This document shows, one piece after another, positions 54,407 to 63,289 of a stretch of DNA of 64,000 nucleotides; positions within the stretch are counted from its first letter, which is position 1; each line of letters begins with the position of its first letter. Both the position numbers and the translations under genes were made by a program. The stretch lies in the NCBI RefSeq assembly GCF_014295035.1, contig NZ_CP060404.1, positions 4,186,501 through 4,250,500 on the forward strand, given 5' to 3'. Below the pieces are notes generated by a model, which made no database searches, was not told the origin of the DNA, and worked only from the letters and a program-made list of their open reading frames with translations. The stretch is from Streptomyces buecherae. GTDB taxonomy: Bacteria; Actinomycetota; Actinomycetes; Streptomycetales; Streptomycetaceae.

Positions 54407-56509
54407 TCAGCCGTTCTTGATGCGGTTGGTCAGCTCGGTCACCTGGTTGTAGATGGACCGCCGCTCGGCCATCAGGGCCCGGATCTTGCGGTCGGCGTGC
54501 ATCACCGTCGTGTGGTCACGGCCGCCGAACTGCGCGCCGATCTTGGGCAGCGACAGGTCCGTCAGCTCGCGGCACAGGTACATCGCGATCTGCCGGGCGG
54601 TCACCAGGACCCGGCTGCGGGAGGCGCCGCACAGGTCGTCGACGGTGTGCCCGAAGTAGTCCGCGGTCGCGGCCATGATCGCGGTGGCCGTGATCTCCGG
54701 GGCCGCGTCCTCACCGCCCGGGATCAGGTCCTTGAGCACGATCTCGGTCAGCCCCAGGTCCACCGGCTGCCGGTTGAGGCTGGCGAACGCCGTCACCCGG
54801 ATCAGCGCGCCCTCAAGCTCCCGGATGTTGCGCGAGATGCGGGAGGCGATGAACTCCAGCACCTCCGGGGGCGCGTTGAGCTGTTCCTGCACCGCCTTCT
54901 TCCGGAGGATCGCGATGCGCGTCTCCAGCTCGGGCGGCTGCACATCGGTGATCAGGCCCCACTCGAAGCGGTTGCGCAGCCGGTCCTCCAGCGTCACCAA
55001 CTGCTTCGGCGGCCGGTCCGAGGACAGCACGATCTGCTTGTTGGCGTTGTGCAGCGTGTTGAAGGTGTGGAAGAACTCCTCCTGCGTCGACTCCTTGCTC
55101 GCGAGGAACTGGATGTCGTCCACGAGCAGGATGTCCATGTCGCGGTACCGCTTGCGGAACGCGTCCGCCTTGCCGTCGCGGATGGAGTTGATGAACTCGT
55201 TCGTGAACTCCTCCGAGCTCACGTACCGCACCCGCGTCCCCGGGTAGAGGCTGCGCGCGTAGTGCCCGATCGCGTGCAACAGGTGCGTCTTGCCGAGCCC
55301 CGACTCCCCGTAGATGAACAGCGGGTTGTACGCCTTGGCCGGCGCCTCCGCTACGGCCACCGCGGCGGCGTGCGCGAAGCGGTTGGAGGCGCCGATGACG
55401 AAGGTGTCGAAGAGGTACTTCGGGTTCAGCCGCGCGGTGGGCTCCCCGGGGCCCGGGGCCGGCGCGGGCTGCGCGGCGAGCGGCCCGGGCGCGCCCGTCG
55501 GCGCGGGCGGACCACCGCGCCCGGGGCCCTGACCGCCGGGCCCGGGCCTGGGGGGCACGGAGGAGGGGTCGGCGGGGTCGCGGCGCTGCGACTCGTAGGG
55601 CGAGCCCCCGTGCGCGGGCGGCCCGTGCTGCGGGTGCTGGCCGCGCTGGGCGTACGGGTCCGCGTCCGGGAAGCCGCCGAGCCGGGGCTGCTGCCAGGTG
55701 TTGTAGTCGCCGCGCGATTCGGGCGGCGGGGCGCCGCCGGAGCGCGGCCAGGCGCCGGGGTCGGGGCGCTGTTGCGGGTAGTCGGGGTAGGCGGGGCGGG
55801 CGCTGGGCAGCTCGTCGCCGGGGCGGCCGTAGCTCTCGCGCCCGTCGTAGCCGTCCCGCGTCTCGCGCCCGTCGCGCGTGTCGTACGCGTCCCGCGCCTC
55901 GCGCCCGTCGTAGCCCTCGCGACCCTCGTACGCCTCGCGGGCGACGGGCGCGTCGTAGGGGTCCCGCTTGTCGTAGGCGTCCCGGCCGTCGTAGGGCTCG
56001 TAGGCGTCGCGGGACTCGTAGCCCTCGCGGCCACCGTCGTATCCGTCGCGCCCGGTACGGGTGTCCCTGGCGTCCCTGGCGTCCCTGCCGTCACGCGCCT
56101 CATAGCCGTCACGGCTGTCGAAGGTGTCCCGCGGGGTGTCGCCGTAGCGGGACTGCTGGCCGTCGTGGCCCTGGTGCGGGGCGGACGGGTGGTGCGGGGC
56201 GGGGCCCTGGGGCTGCGGTGCGGCGGGCTCGTTCTTGGAGTCGTCCACCGTGATCGCGATACGGATCGGACGGCCGCACTCGCGGCTGAGCGCGTCGCTG
56301 ATCAGGGGCGCGAGCCGACCCTCGAGCACGCCCTTGGCGAACTCGTTGGGCACCGCGAGCAGGGCGGTGTCGGCGACCAGCGCCAGCGGCTGGCAGCGGT
56401 TGATCCAGTGCTCGTCCTTGGCCTCGACGCCCTGCCCTCTGCCCTCGCCGCGGAGCTGCTCCAATACGCGTGGCCACACTGCGGCAAGATCGGCAGGTAC
56501 GTCAGCCAC
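54407..56509 (-). CDS. dnaA: Chromosomal replication initiator DnaA (700 residues)
   Basis: DnaA binds oriC boxes and melts the origin. Domain I is about residues 1-90. Domain II, about 91-355, is unusually long and low complexity, with arrays of RDxYDxRDG-type units (DNA about 55820-56160) and then a Pro/Gly region. Domain III has Walker A in IYGESGLGKTHLL, Walker B in DILLVDDIQFL and an arginine-finger region. Domain IV ends with the DnaA signature GGRDHTTVMHA. About 700 residues exceeds most bacterial DnaA (450-500) and is long even for Streptomyces (about 620-660). The upstream region holds a perfect DnaA box. Confidence 0.97.
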   Translation of the reverse strand: MADVPADLAAVWPRVLEQLRGEGRGQGVEAKDEHWINRCQPLALVADTALLAVPNEFAKGVLEGRLAPLISDALSRECGRPIRIAITVDDSKNEPAAPQPQGPAPHHPSAPHQGHDGQQSRYGDTPRDTFDSRDGYEARDGRDARDARDTRTGRDGYDGGREGYESRDAYEPYDGRDAYDKRDPYDAPVAREAYEGREGYDGREARDAYDTRDGRETRDGYDGRESYGRPGDELPSARPAYPDYPQQRPDPGAWPRSGGAPPPESRGDYNTWQQPRLGGFPDADPYAQRGQHPQHGPPAHGGSPYESQRRDPADPSSVPPRPGPGGQGPGRGGPPAPTGAPGPLAAQPAPAPGPGEPTARLNPKYLFDTFVIGASNRFAHAAAVAVAEAPAKAYNPLFIYGESGLGKTHLLHAIGHYARSLYPGTRVRYVSSEEFTNEFINSIRDGKADAFRKRYRDMDILLVDDIQFLASKESTQEEFFHTFNTLHNANKQIVLSSDRPPKQLVTLEDRLRNRFEWGLITDVQPPELETRIAILRKKAVQEQLNAPPEVLEFIASRISRNIRELEGALIRVTAFASLNRQPVDLGLTEIVLKDLIPGGEDAAPEITATAIMAATADYFGHTVDDLCGASRSRVLVTARQIAMYLCRELTDLSLPKIGAQFGGRDHTTVMHADRKIRALMAERRSIYNQVTELTNRIKNG

Positions 56510-56637
56510 AGGGCACGCTCACTCACTCACTCGGAGGGGGACGCCGACAGGTCCCACGAATGCGTGGTTCTTGGGACGGGCGGGAAGGATTCGGAGTTCC
56601 GCCACGGTAGTCAGGCCGACGCGCGTGGTTCAAGTCG

Positions 56638-56646
56638 TTGTCCACA
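56638..56646. promoter_or_regulatory. DnaA box in the dnaA promoter region
   Basis: A perfect TTGTCCACA lies about 130 bases upstream of the dnaA start. Streptomyces dnaA is autoregulated through such boxes. The rest of the intergenic stretch 56510-56929 holds the divergent dnaA and rpmH promoters. Confidence 0.8.
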
Positions 56647-56733
56647 GGGTGTGTACAAATGTGCCATGCGGCGTCGCCTCGTGCTCTGGCGCCCCGGTAT
56701 ACGGTGGTGGTGGAGCGATGCGCCCAGGTTGGT

Positions 56734-56762
56734 TTGACCGAATGGCGTAGCCGCGCGTACCG
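56734..56762 (+). promoter_or_regulatory. Probable promoter for rpmH-rnpA-yidD
   Basis: TTGACC at 56734 is followed after 17-18 bases by GTACCGT (hexamer TACCGT at 56758), a good match to Streptomyces vegetative sigma promoters, about 170 bases upstream of rpmH. Confidence 0.5.
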
Positions 56763-56929
56763 TAACCAGGTCGAGTTGTCGATGGCTGCTGCCGCCTGCC
56801 TCCGATGGGCATACATCCACGATCCGTGGTGAGAAAGCGGTGCAATCGGGCGTATACGAGCTTCTCGTGGGCGCACGGTGACAGCCAGGCGATGTCCCGC
56901 CACTACACATTCATTTCTGGAGCCCCCGA

Positions 56930-57067
56930 GTGAGCAAGCGCACCTTCCAGCCGAACAACCGCCGCCGCGCGAAGACCCACGGCTTCCGGCTGCGTATGCG
57001 CACCCGTGCCGGCCGCGCGATCCTCGCGTCCCGCCGTGGCAAGGGTCGCGCCCGTCTGTCCGCCTGA
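56930..57067 (+). CDS. rpmH: Ribosomal protein bL34
   Basis: The 45-residue protein reads SKRTFQPNNRRRAKTHGF and ends ILASRRGKGRARLSA, the bL34 sequence throughout. It is a component of the large ribosomal subunit. A GTG start lies right after a CCCCCGA stretch with an upstream GGAG. As in nearly all bacteria it precedes rnpA, divergent from dnaA. Confidence 0.97.
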   Translation: MSKRTFQPNNRRRAKTHGFRLRMRTRAGRAILASRRGKGRARLSA

Positions 57068-57084
57068 CCAGCACAGGTCATGAC

Positions 57085-57507
57085 GTGCTGCCTACCGAGC
57101 ATCGGCTGAGGCGGCGCGAGGACTTTGCGACCGCGGTACGCCGAGGACGCAGGGCCGGGCGCCCGCTCCTTGTCGTGCATCTGCGAAGCGGTACATCGGA
57201 CCCGCACCCACCTGGGGAGACAGCTCCTCAGGTGCGTGCGGGTTTCGTCGTCAGCAAAGCGGTCGGCAACGCCGTCACCCGAAACCTGGTGAAGCGGCGG
57301 TTGCGCCACCTGGTGCGCGACCGACTCGACCGCTTCCCCCCCGGTAGCCTGGTAGTCGTACGGGCGCTGCCCGGCGCGGGCGAGGCAGGCCACGAGCAAC
57401 TGGCCCGCGATCTCGACACCGCGCTACGGCGGCTGCTGGGTGGGGCCTCCCCGGAGACTCCCTCGGTGAACCTCGGGGGGCAGACCAAGGGGAGGGTGCC
57501 GCGATGA
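57085..57507 (+). CDS. rnpA: Ribonuclease P protein component
   Basis: RnpA is the protein part of RNase P, which trims tRNA 5' ends. The 140-residue product starts LPTEHRLRRREDFATAVRRGRRAG and contains the family motif AVGNAVTRNLVKRRLRHLVRD. I chose the GTG 17 bases after rpmH; the open frame upstream is only rpmH read in another frame. It overlaps yidD by four bases. Confidence 0.95.
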   Translation: MLPTEHRLRRREDFATAVRRGRRAGRPLLVVHLRSGTSDPHPPGETAPQVRAGFVVSKAVGNAVTRNLVKRRLRHLVRDRLDRFPPGSLVVVRALPGAGEAGHEQLARDLDTALRRLLGGASPETPSVNLGGQTKGRVPR

Positions 57508-57821
57508 AGTACCCGCTGCTGTGGTTGATCAAGCTCTACCAGTGGACCATCAGCCCCATGCTGGGGCCGGTCTGCAAGTACTACCCGTCGTGCTCGCACT
57601 ATGGCTACACGGCCATCAACGTGCACGGTGCGGTGAAGGGCACGGCGCTGACGGCCTGGCGCATTCTGCGCTGCAACCCGTGGTCGCACGGAGGTGTCGA
57701 TCACGTACCCGCCCGGAAGCGCCCGGTGTGGCACCAGTGGCTGCGGAGTCGTCTGCGTGGGCACTCCACCGCCGAGCCCGCCGCGCAGCCTGAGTCTCAG
57801 CCCAACGCCCAAGGAGCCTGA
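57504..57821 (+). CDS. yidD: YidD membrane-insertion efficiency factor
   Basis: The 105-residue product has the YidD signature: LIKLYQWTISPMLGPVCKYYPSCSHYG, then HGAVKGTALTAWRILRCNPW. It is a small amphipathic membrane-associated protein that helps YidC. The tail after residue 80 is variable. The ATG overlaps the rnpA stop, and yidC begins three bases after its own stop. Confidence 0.95.
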   Translation: MKYPLLWLIKLYQWTISPMLGPVCKYYPSCSHYGYTAINVHGAVKGTALTAWRILRCNPWSHGGVDHVPARKRPVWHQWLRSRLRGHSTAEPAAQPESQPNAQGA

Positions 57822-57824
57822 TTC

Positions 57825-59057
57825 GTGGACACGATCCTCGGTCCTCTCTATGACGTAGTTTCCTGGATCATCGTCCAGTTCCACTCGCTGTACAGCCTCG
57901 TCTTCGACAAGAACAGCGGCTGGGCTTGGGGCCTGTCGATCGTCTCGCTGGTGGTGCTCATCCGCATCTGCCTGATCCCGCTCTTCGTGAAGCAGATCAA
58001 GGCCACGCGGAACATGCAGGCGCTCCAGCCCCGGATGAAGGCGATCCAGGAGCGCTACAAGAGCGACAAGCAGCGCCAGTCCGAAGAGATGATGAAGCTC
58101 TACAAGGAGACGGGCACCAACCCGCTCTCGAGCTGCCTGCCGATCCTCGCGCAGTCGCCGTTCTTCATCGCGCTCTACCAGGTGCTCAACAAGATCGCGA
58201 ACAACCACCCGGTCGGCTTCATCAACCAGGACCTCGTGGACAGCGCCCGTGAGGCGCACATCTTCGGCGCCCCGCTGTCCGTGAAGTTCATGAGCAGCGC
58301 GTCCAAGGTCGAGGGGCTCGGTGCCACGCTCACCGACGTCCGCGTCGTCACGATCACGATGATCATCCTGATGTCGGCGTCGCAGTTCTTCACCCAGCGT
58401 CAGCTGATGACGAAGAACGTCGACCTGACGGTCAAGACGCCGTTCATGCAGCAGCAGAAGATGTTGATGTACATCTTCCCGATCATGTTCGCCGTCTTCG
58501 GCATCAACTTCCCGGTCGGTGTGCTCGTCTACTGGCTGACCACCAACGTGTGGACCATGGGGCAGCAGATGTTCATCATCCGCCGCAACCCCACCCCCGG
58601 CAGCGTCGCCTACGCCCACCGCCAGGAGCGGCTGCGCGCCAAGGGCAAGCTCAAGGAGGACCCGGAGGTCGTCGAGGCGCGGCAGGCCGTCGAGGTCGCC
58701 CGGGCCAACCGGCAGCAGCCCAGGAAGCAGACCAAGGCCCAGCGCCAGGCAGCGGCGGCGCAGGCCGGTGGTGCGGTGAAGGCGCCGGGCGCCAAGCCCA
58801 AGCCGGGCGGCGCCGCGACGCCTCCGGCGGGCGGGGCGAAGAGCGGGCGGGGACAGGGCCGGGCCAAGGCCACGGCGCAGACCGCGAAGGGCGCGGGGAC
58901 GTCCGGAGCGGGCGCCGAGAAGACCTCGCTGGAGAAGGGGAAGAAGGGGGCGCAGCCCGGCAAGTCGACCGGCAGCTCCGCCTCTGGTTCCTCGCGTAAC
59001 GCCAAGTCCGGGCAGCGCAAGGGCCAGCGCGGCCCGAAGCACCCATCCAAGAAGTAA
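57825..59057 (+). CDS. yidC: YidC/Oxa1 membrane protein insertase
   Basis: YidC inserts membrane proteins, with or without SecYEG. The 410-residue product has five membrane helices in the Oxa1 core (about residues 5-265), including GWAWGLSIVSLVVLIRICLIPLFVKQIKATRNMQALQPRMK with its hydrophilic-groove Arg. The family region SSCLPILAQSPFFIALYQVL follows. The C-terminal 125 residues are basic, Lys/Gly/Ala-rich and likely bind the ribosome. There is no signal peptidase II lipobox, as usual in actinomycetes. Confidence 0.95.
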   Translation: MDTILGPLYDVVSWIIVQFHSLYSLVFDKNSGWAWGLSIVSLVVLIRICLIPLFVKQIKATRNMQALQPRMKAIQERYKSDKQRQSEEMMKLYKETGTNPLSSCLPILAQSPFFIALYQVLNKIANNHPVGFINQDLVDSAREAHIFGAPLSVKFMSSASKVEGLGATLTDVRVVTITMIILMSASQFFTQRQLMTKNVDLTVKTPFMQQQKMLMYIFPIMFAVFGINFPVGVLVYWLTTNVWTMGQQMFIIRRNPTPGSVAYAHRQERLRAKGKLKEDPEVVEARQAVEVARANRQQPRKQTKAQRQAAAAQAGGAVKAPGAKPKPGGAATPPAGGAKSGRGQGRAKATAQTAKGAGTSGAGAEKTSLEKGKKGAQPGKSTGSSASGSSRNAKSGQRKGQRGPKHPSKK

Positions 59058-59071
59058 GAAGGAGTCCATCC

Positions 59072-59578
59072 GTGACGGAAGGCACCACCCCGGCCGAGGG
59101 TGTCGACACTCTGACTCGCCTGGAGCAGGAAGGCGAGATCGCGGCTGACTACCTTGAGGGTCTGCTGGACATCGCGGACCTCGACGGCGACATCGACATG
59201 GACGTCGAGGCGGACCGCGCCGCGGTGTCGATCATCAGCGAATCGACCAGCCGGGACCTGCAGAAGCTGGTCGGCCGCGACGGCGAGGTGCTGGAGGCCC
59301 TGCAGGAGCTGACCCGGCTCGCGGTGCACCGGGAGACCGGCGACCGCAGCAGGCTGATGCTGGACATCGCGGGGTTCCGTGCGCGCAAGCGCACCGAGCT
59401 GTCGGAGCTGGGCGCCAAGGCCGCGGAAGAGGCCAAGGGCAGCGGGCAGCCCGTGAAGCTGGACCCGATGACGCCTTTCGAGCGCAAGGTGGTGCACGAC
59501 GCGGTGGCGGCGGCGGGCCTGCGGAGCGAGTCTGAGGGTGAGGAGCCCGAGCGCCGGGTGGTCGTGCTTCCCGCGTGA
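59072..59578 (+). CDS. jag: Jag/KhpB RNA-binding protein
   Basis: The 168-residue protein has a KH domain (LVGRDGEVLEALQELTRLAVHRETG around residues 70-95) and a C-terminal R3H domain (LDPMTPFERKVVHDAVAAAGLRSES). Jag (EloR/KhpB) binds RNA and is linked to cell elongation. The N-terminal Jag domain is short and acidic. A GTG start lies fifteen bases after yidC. Confidence 0.93.
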   Translation: MTEGTTPAEGVDTLTRLEQEGEIAADYLEGLLDIADLDGDIDMDVEADRAAVSIISESTSRDLQKLVGRDGEVLEALQELTRLAVHRETGDRSRLMLDIAGFRARKRTELSELGAKAAEEAKGSGQPVKLDPMTPFERKVVHDAVAAAGLRSESEGEEPERRVVVLPA

Positions 59579-59628
59579 TCCGGTGACTCCCTTCCGGGCC
59601 GAGGGCCCGGGAGGAACAACCCGTACGT

Positions 59629-59658
59629 CCGGCCCCGTCTGTGCGCAGACGGGGCCGG
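59629..59658 (+). terminator. 13-bp perfect hairpin after jag
   Basis: CCGGCCCCGTCTG and its exact complement flank a TGCG loop, between jag and rsmG. Confidence 0.85.
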
Positions 59659-59705
59659 TGTCTGTCAGCTAGGGCAACGGCATGTCGAGAGGAAGGACGG
59701 TCCTC

Positions 59706-60422
59706 GTGGCGGAGGCAGCGGAGGAACTTCCCCCAGCGCCGGAGGCGGCGCGGGAGGTGTTCGGCGACCGCTTTCCGGAGGTCGTGCGGTACGCCGAGCT
59801 GTTGGCCGATGTGGGCGTGACGCGCGGCCTGATCGGGCCCCGCGAGGTGCCGCGGCTGTGGGAGCGGCACCTGCTGAACTGCGCGGTGCTCTCGGAGGCG
59901 GTGGCCGAGGGTGTCACGGTGTGCGACGTGGGCTCGGGGGCCGGGCTGCCGGGCATCCCCCTGGCGCTCACCCGGCCGGACCTGCAGATCACTCTGCTGG
60001 AGCCGCTGCTGCGACGGACCAACTTCCTGCAGGAGGTCGTGGAGCTGCTCGGCCTCGACCACGTCACGGTGGTCCGCGGGCGGGCCGAGGAGGTTCTCGG
60101 CAAGCTCCAGCCGGTGCACGTGGTGACCGCTCGCGCCGTGGCCCCGCTGGACCGGCTGGCCGGCTGGGGCGTGCCGCTGCTGCGGCCGTACGGCGAGATG
60201 CTGGCGCTGAAGGGCGACACCGCGGAGGAGGAGCTCAAGAGCGCCCGGGCCGCGCTGAGCAAGCTCGGCGTGGTGGAGACCTCCGTGTTGCAGGTGGGGG
60301 AGGGCATCGTCGATCCGCCGTCCACCGTGGTGCGGGTCGAGGTGGGCGAGAGCCCGGGCGGGGTGCGGTTCGCCGCGAAGCGGGCCAAGGCGGCTCGCAA
60401 GGGGCCGCGTCGCCGCCGGTGA
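59706..60422 (+). CDS. rsmG: RsmG (GidB) 16S rRNA m7G527 methyltransferase
   Basis: RsmG methylates G527 of 16S rRNA with S-adenosylmethionine; its loss gives low-level streptomycin resistance. The 238-residue product has LIGPREVPRLWERHLLNC, the SAM loop DVGSGAGLPGIPLAL and LLEPLLRRTNFLQEVVELL. The C-terminal tail is Arg/Lys-rich. I chose the GTG at 59706 because the family begins there; an ATG 24 bases upstream is an alternative. Confidence 0.95.
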   Translation: MAEAAEELPPAPEAAREVFGDRFPEVVRYAELLADVGVTRGLIGPREVPRLWERHLLNCAVLSEAVAEGVTVCDVGSGAGLPGIPLALTRPDLQITLLEPLLRRTNFLQEVVELLGLDHVTVVRGRAEEVLGKLQPVHVVTARAVAPLDRLAGWGVPLLRPYGEMLALKGDTAEEELKSARAALSKLGVVETSVLQVGEGIVDPPSTVVRVEVGESPGGVRFAAKRAKAARKGPRRRR

Positions 60423-60576
60423 GCGCGTGCTGAGGAGGCCGGCTCGCCGGGACGCGCTCGTGACGGAGAGGCGCCGAGGGAGCGGGGTGCGCACGTCGGG
60501 CAATGCTCCATACAAGCTGCCAAACGTACGCGGACCGGAGTGTCGGGGCCTGGCGATCGGCATGCCCATGCATCGT

Positions 60577-60590
60577 GTTTCACGTGAAAC
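60577..60590. other. parS: parS site 1
   Basis: GTTTCACGTGAAAC is the perfect 14-bp palindrome that ParB binds to nucleate segregation. It lies between rsmG and parA. Confidence 0.95.
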
Positions 60591-60718
60591 GTCGTTCCCT
60601 GCTGCATGGAATCATCAGTCGCGGTCGTGCGGCTGCCGCGCCGCGCGACCCTCAACCCCGCACCAGAGCCGATTCATCCACAGGAGAACGGGCCTCGCTG
60701 GTTCCCAACCCCGAAAGC

Positions 60719-61867
60719 ATGGCAGGCTCTGTTCATTGCGAGCCTGATGTCGAGGAGGGTGAATCCTTGCGGTCCGACGCCAACATCGCGGGACCGATGA
60801 CCGAACCGGTCCCCGGTCCCCGTACCGCTGAGCCCTCCCCGGGCGCGCCCGGGGGGCCCTCAGCTCCCGGGGAGGATGTTTCACGTGAAACGCCGCCCCC
60901 GATGGATGCCTCGTCCGGATACGAAGGAGAAGCCTCCGCCCCCATCGGCCGTGCGGCGCAGCTCGCCGTAGCGGCGCTGGGGCGCGCGGGCGAGGGGCTC
61001 CCCCGCCCGGAGCAGACCAGAGTGATGGTGGTCGCCAACCAGAAGGGCGGCGTCGGCAAGACCACGACGACCGTGAACCTGGCGGCCTCCCTCGCGCTGC
61101 ACGGTGCCCGCGTGCTCGTCGTGGACCTGGACCCGCAGGGCAACGCCTCCACGGCCCTCGGTATCGACCACCACGCCGAGGTCCCCTCCATCTACGACGT
61201 GCTGGTCGACAGCAAGCCGCTGTCCGACGTCGTGCAGCCCGTCCCCGATGTGGAGGGGCTGTTCTGCGCCCCGGCGACCATCGACCTGGCCGGCGCGGAG
61301 ATCGAACTCGTCTCGCTGGTGGCCCGGGAGAGCCGGCTGGAGCGTGCCATCCAGGCGTACGACCAGCCGCTGGACTACATTCTCATCGACTGCCCACCCT
61401 CGCTCGGCCTGCTGACGGTCAATGCCCTGGTGGCGGGCGCGGAGGTGCTGATCCCGATCCAGTGCGAGTACTACGCGCTGGAGGGCCTGGGCCAGCTCCT
61501 GCGCAACGTCGAGCTGGTGCGTGGACACCTGAACCGCAAGCTCCACGTCTCGACGATCCTGCTGACCATGTACGACGGGCGGACGCGGCTGGCCTCCCAG
61601 GTGGCCGACGAGGTCCGCAGCCACTTCGGCAACGAGGTGCTGCGCACGAGCATCCCGCGCTCCGTGCGGATCTCCGAGGCCCCGAGCTACGGGCAGACGG
61701 TCCTCACCTACGATCCCGGTTCGAGCGGTGCGCTCTCCTACCTGGAGGCGGCCCGGGAGATCGCGCTGCGCGGGGCTGGTGTCTACTACGAGGGGCAGCA
61801 TGCGCACGCGACGCCGCGTGCGAACCCACAGCTTGACCAGCACACCATGTCGGAGGGGATGCAGTGA
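60719..61867 (+). CDS. parA: ParA chromosome-partitioning ATPase
   Basis: ParA forms nucleoid-bound dimers that pull ParB-parS complexes apart; in Streptomyces it also links to the polarisome. The 382-residue product has a disordered N terminus of about 95 residues (Gly/Pro/Glu-rich). The deviant Walker A KGGVGKTTT, Walker A' VDLDPQGNAST and LIDCPPSLGLLT follow. I chose the ATG before AGSVHCEP; a TTG at 60767 has the better ribosome site (GAGGAGGG) and may be the true start. A parS palindrome lies inside its N-terminal codons. Confidence 0.93.
   Translation: MAGSVHCEPDVEEGESLRSDANIAGPMTEPVPGPRTAEPSPGAPGGPSAPGEDVSRETPPPMDASSGYEGEASAPIGRAAQLAVAALGRAGEGLPRPEQTRVMVVANQKGGVGKTTTTVNLAASLALHGARVLVVDLDPQGNASTALGIDHHAEVPSIYDVLVDSKPLSDVVQPVPDVEGLFCAPATIDLAGAEIELVSLVARESRLERAIQAYDQPLDYILIDCPPSLGLLTVNALVAGAEVLIPIQCEYYALEGLGQLLRNVELVRGHLNRKLHVSTILLTMYDGRTRLASQVADEVRSHFGNEVLRTSIPRSVRISEAPSYGQTVLTYDPGSSGALSYLEAAREIALRGAGVYYEGQHAHATPRANPQLDQHTMSEGMQ
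60878..60891. other. parS: parS site 2, inside parA
   Basis: A second perfect GTTTCACGTGAAAC lies within parA, where it encodes the VSRET segment of the disordered N terminus. Confidence 0.95.
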
Positions 61868-63030
61868 CTGAGCGACGGAGAGGGCTGGGCCGCGGACTCG
61901 GTGCGCTGATTCCCGCCGCACCCAAGGGAGCGGACGGCCCGTCGGTGCCCGCGATCGGCGCCGGCGCGGCCTCGCCGACGGCGGTTCCGGTGCTGTCGCC
62001 GGAGCGGGGCGTGGCAGCGGCCAAGGTGACGACGTTGCCGCCGGGTGGCCAGTCCGAGGACGAGGCCGCCCCCGCGCAGCGCGTTTCACGTGAAACCGAG
62101 GACGCGCCCGTCGAGGAGCCCGCGCCCCTGAAGGCCATGGATGACGGCCTGGGCGCGCACTTCGCGGAGTTGCCGCTGGACTCCATCACCACCAACCCTC
62201 GGCAGCCGCGCACCGAGTTCGACGAGGACGCCCTCGCCGAGCTGGTGACCTCGATCCAGGAGGTCGGCCTCCTCCAGCCGATCGTGGTCCGCCAGGTGGG
62301 CCCGGAGCGCTACGAGCTCATCATGGGCGAGCGGCGCTGGCGCGCCTGCCGTGAGGCGGGCCTGACGAAGATCCCAGCGATCGTCCGGGCGACCGACGAC
62401 GAGAAGATGCTGCTGGACGCGCTGCTGGAGAACCTGCACCGCGCTCAGCTCAATCCGCTGGAAGAGGCCGCGGCCTACGACCAGTTGCTCCAGGACTTCA
62501 ACTGCACGCACGACGAGTTGGCCGAGCGCATCGGACGCTCCCGCCCGCAGGTCACCAACACCCTGCGGCTGCTGCGTCTGTCGCCGTCGGTGCAGCGGCG
62601 CGTGGCGGCCGGCGTGCTCTCGGCGGGGCACGCTCGGGCGCTGCTCTCGGTCGAGGACTCCGAGGAGCAGGACCGGCTGGCGCACCGCATCGTGGCGGAG
62701 GGTCTGTCCGTCCGCGCGGTCGAAGAGATCGTCACCCTGATGGGCACGCAGCCGAACAGCACGCAGAAGGCCAAGCGGCCCCGGGCCGGGGCCAGGGTGT
62801 CCCCGGCGCTGTCGGACCTGGCCTCGCGGCTGTCCGACCGCTTCGAGACCCGGGTGAAGGTCGACCTCGGCCAGAAGAAGGGGAAGATCGTGGTCGAGTT
62901 CGCCTCGATGGACGATCTGGAGCGCATCCTCGGCACCCTGGCGCCGGGCGAGGGACGAGTGCTGGAGCAGCGCTCCGGCCCGGGGCAGACCGCGGAACAG
63001 CCGGCGGAGGACGATTCCTCCGCTGAGTAG
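61864..63030 (+). CDS. parB: ParB chromosome-partitioning protein (CTPase)
   Basis: ParB binds parS and spreads as a CTP-gated clamp. The 388-residue product has an N-terminal ParA-interaction segment (RRRGLGRGLGALIP), a long flexible part, the CTP-binding ParB domain with LLQPIVVRQVG and GERRWRACREAG, the helix-turn-helix HDELAERIGRSRPQVTNTLRLLRL, and a C-terminal dimerisation domain. The GTG start overlaps the parA stop. A parS palindrome sits in its linker codons. Confidence 0.96.
   Translation: MTERRRGLGRGLGALIPAAPKGADGPSVPAIGAGAASPTAVPVLSPERGVAAAKVTTLPPGGQSEDEAAPAQRVSRETEDAPVEEPAPLKAMDDGLGAHFAELPLDSITTNPRQPRTEFDEDALAELVTSIQEVGLLQPIVVRQVGPERYELIMGERRWRACREAGLTKIPAIVRATDDEKMLLDALLENLHRAQLNPLEEAAAYDQLLQDFNCTHDELAERIGRSRPQVTNTLRLLRLSPSVQRRVAAGVLSAGHARALLSVEDSEEQDRLAHRIVAEGLSVRAVEEIVTLMGTQPNSTQKAKRPRAGARVSPALSDLASRLSDRFETRVKVDLGQKKGKIVVEFASMDDLERILGTLAPGEGRVLEQRSGPGQTAEQPAEDDSSAE
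62083..62096. other. parS: parS site 3, inside parB
   Basis: A third perfect GTTTCACGTGAAAC lies within parB and again encodes VSRET, in the disordered N-terminal region. Confidence 0.95.
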
Positions 63031-63289
63031 CACCCCGCCGGAGCGGGCCGTGCCCCGCCCGGGGCGCGGCCCGCTCTGTGCGTGGCGGGCGGTACCGGGG
63101 CCATCTGCTCGTGGCTACGATGCGTACGAGCGGCGCGGCGACGCGCGGGCGCCCCGCCCACGGCGACCGACGGTGCGGGATCGCGTCCCGTGGGAGGCTG
63201 CCGTCGGCTTCGCGGGCCGCCTGCTCGGGCGTGGCGCACGGGTCGGCCGCACGGATCGCGGCCGACGAGGGAAGCGAGGAACTGGCTAC

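Noticed and set aside
53931..54452. Possible gene between oriC and dnaA
   Set aside because: No ribosome site, Arg/Gly-rich random-looking product, and it runs into the dnaA 3' end on the opposite strand.
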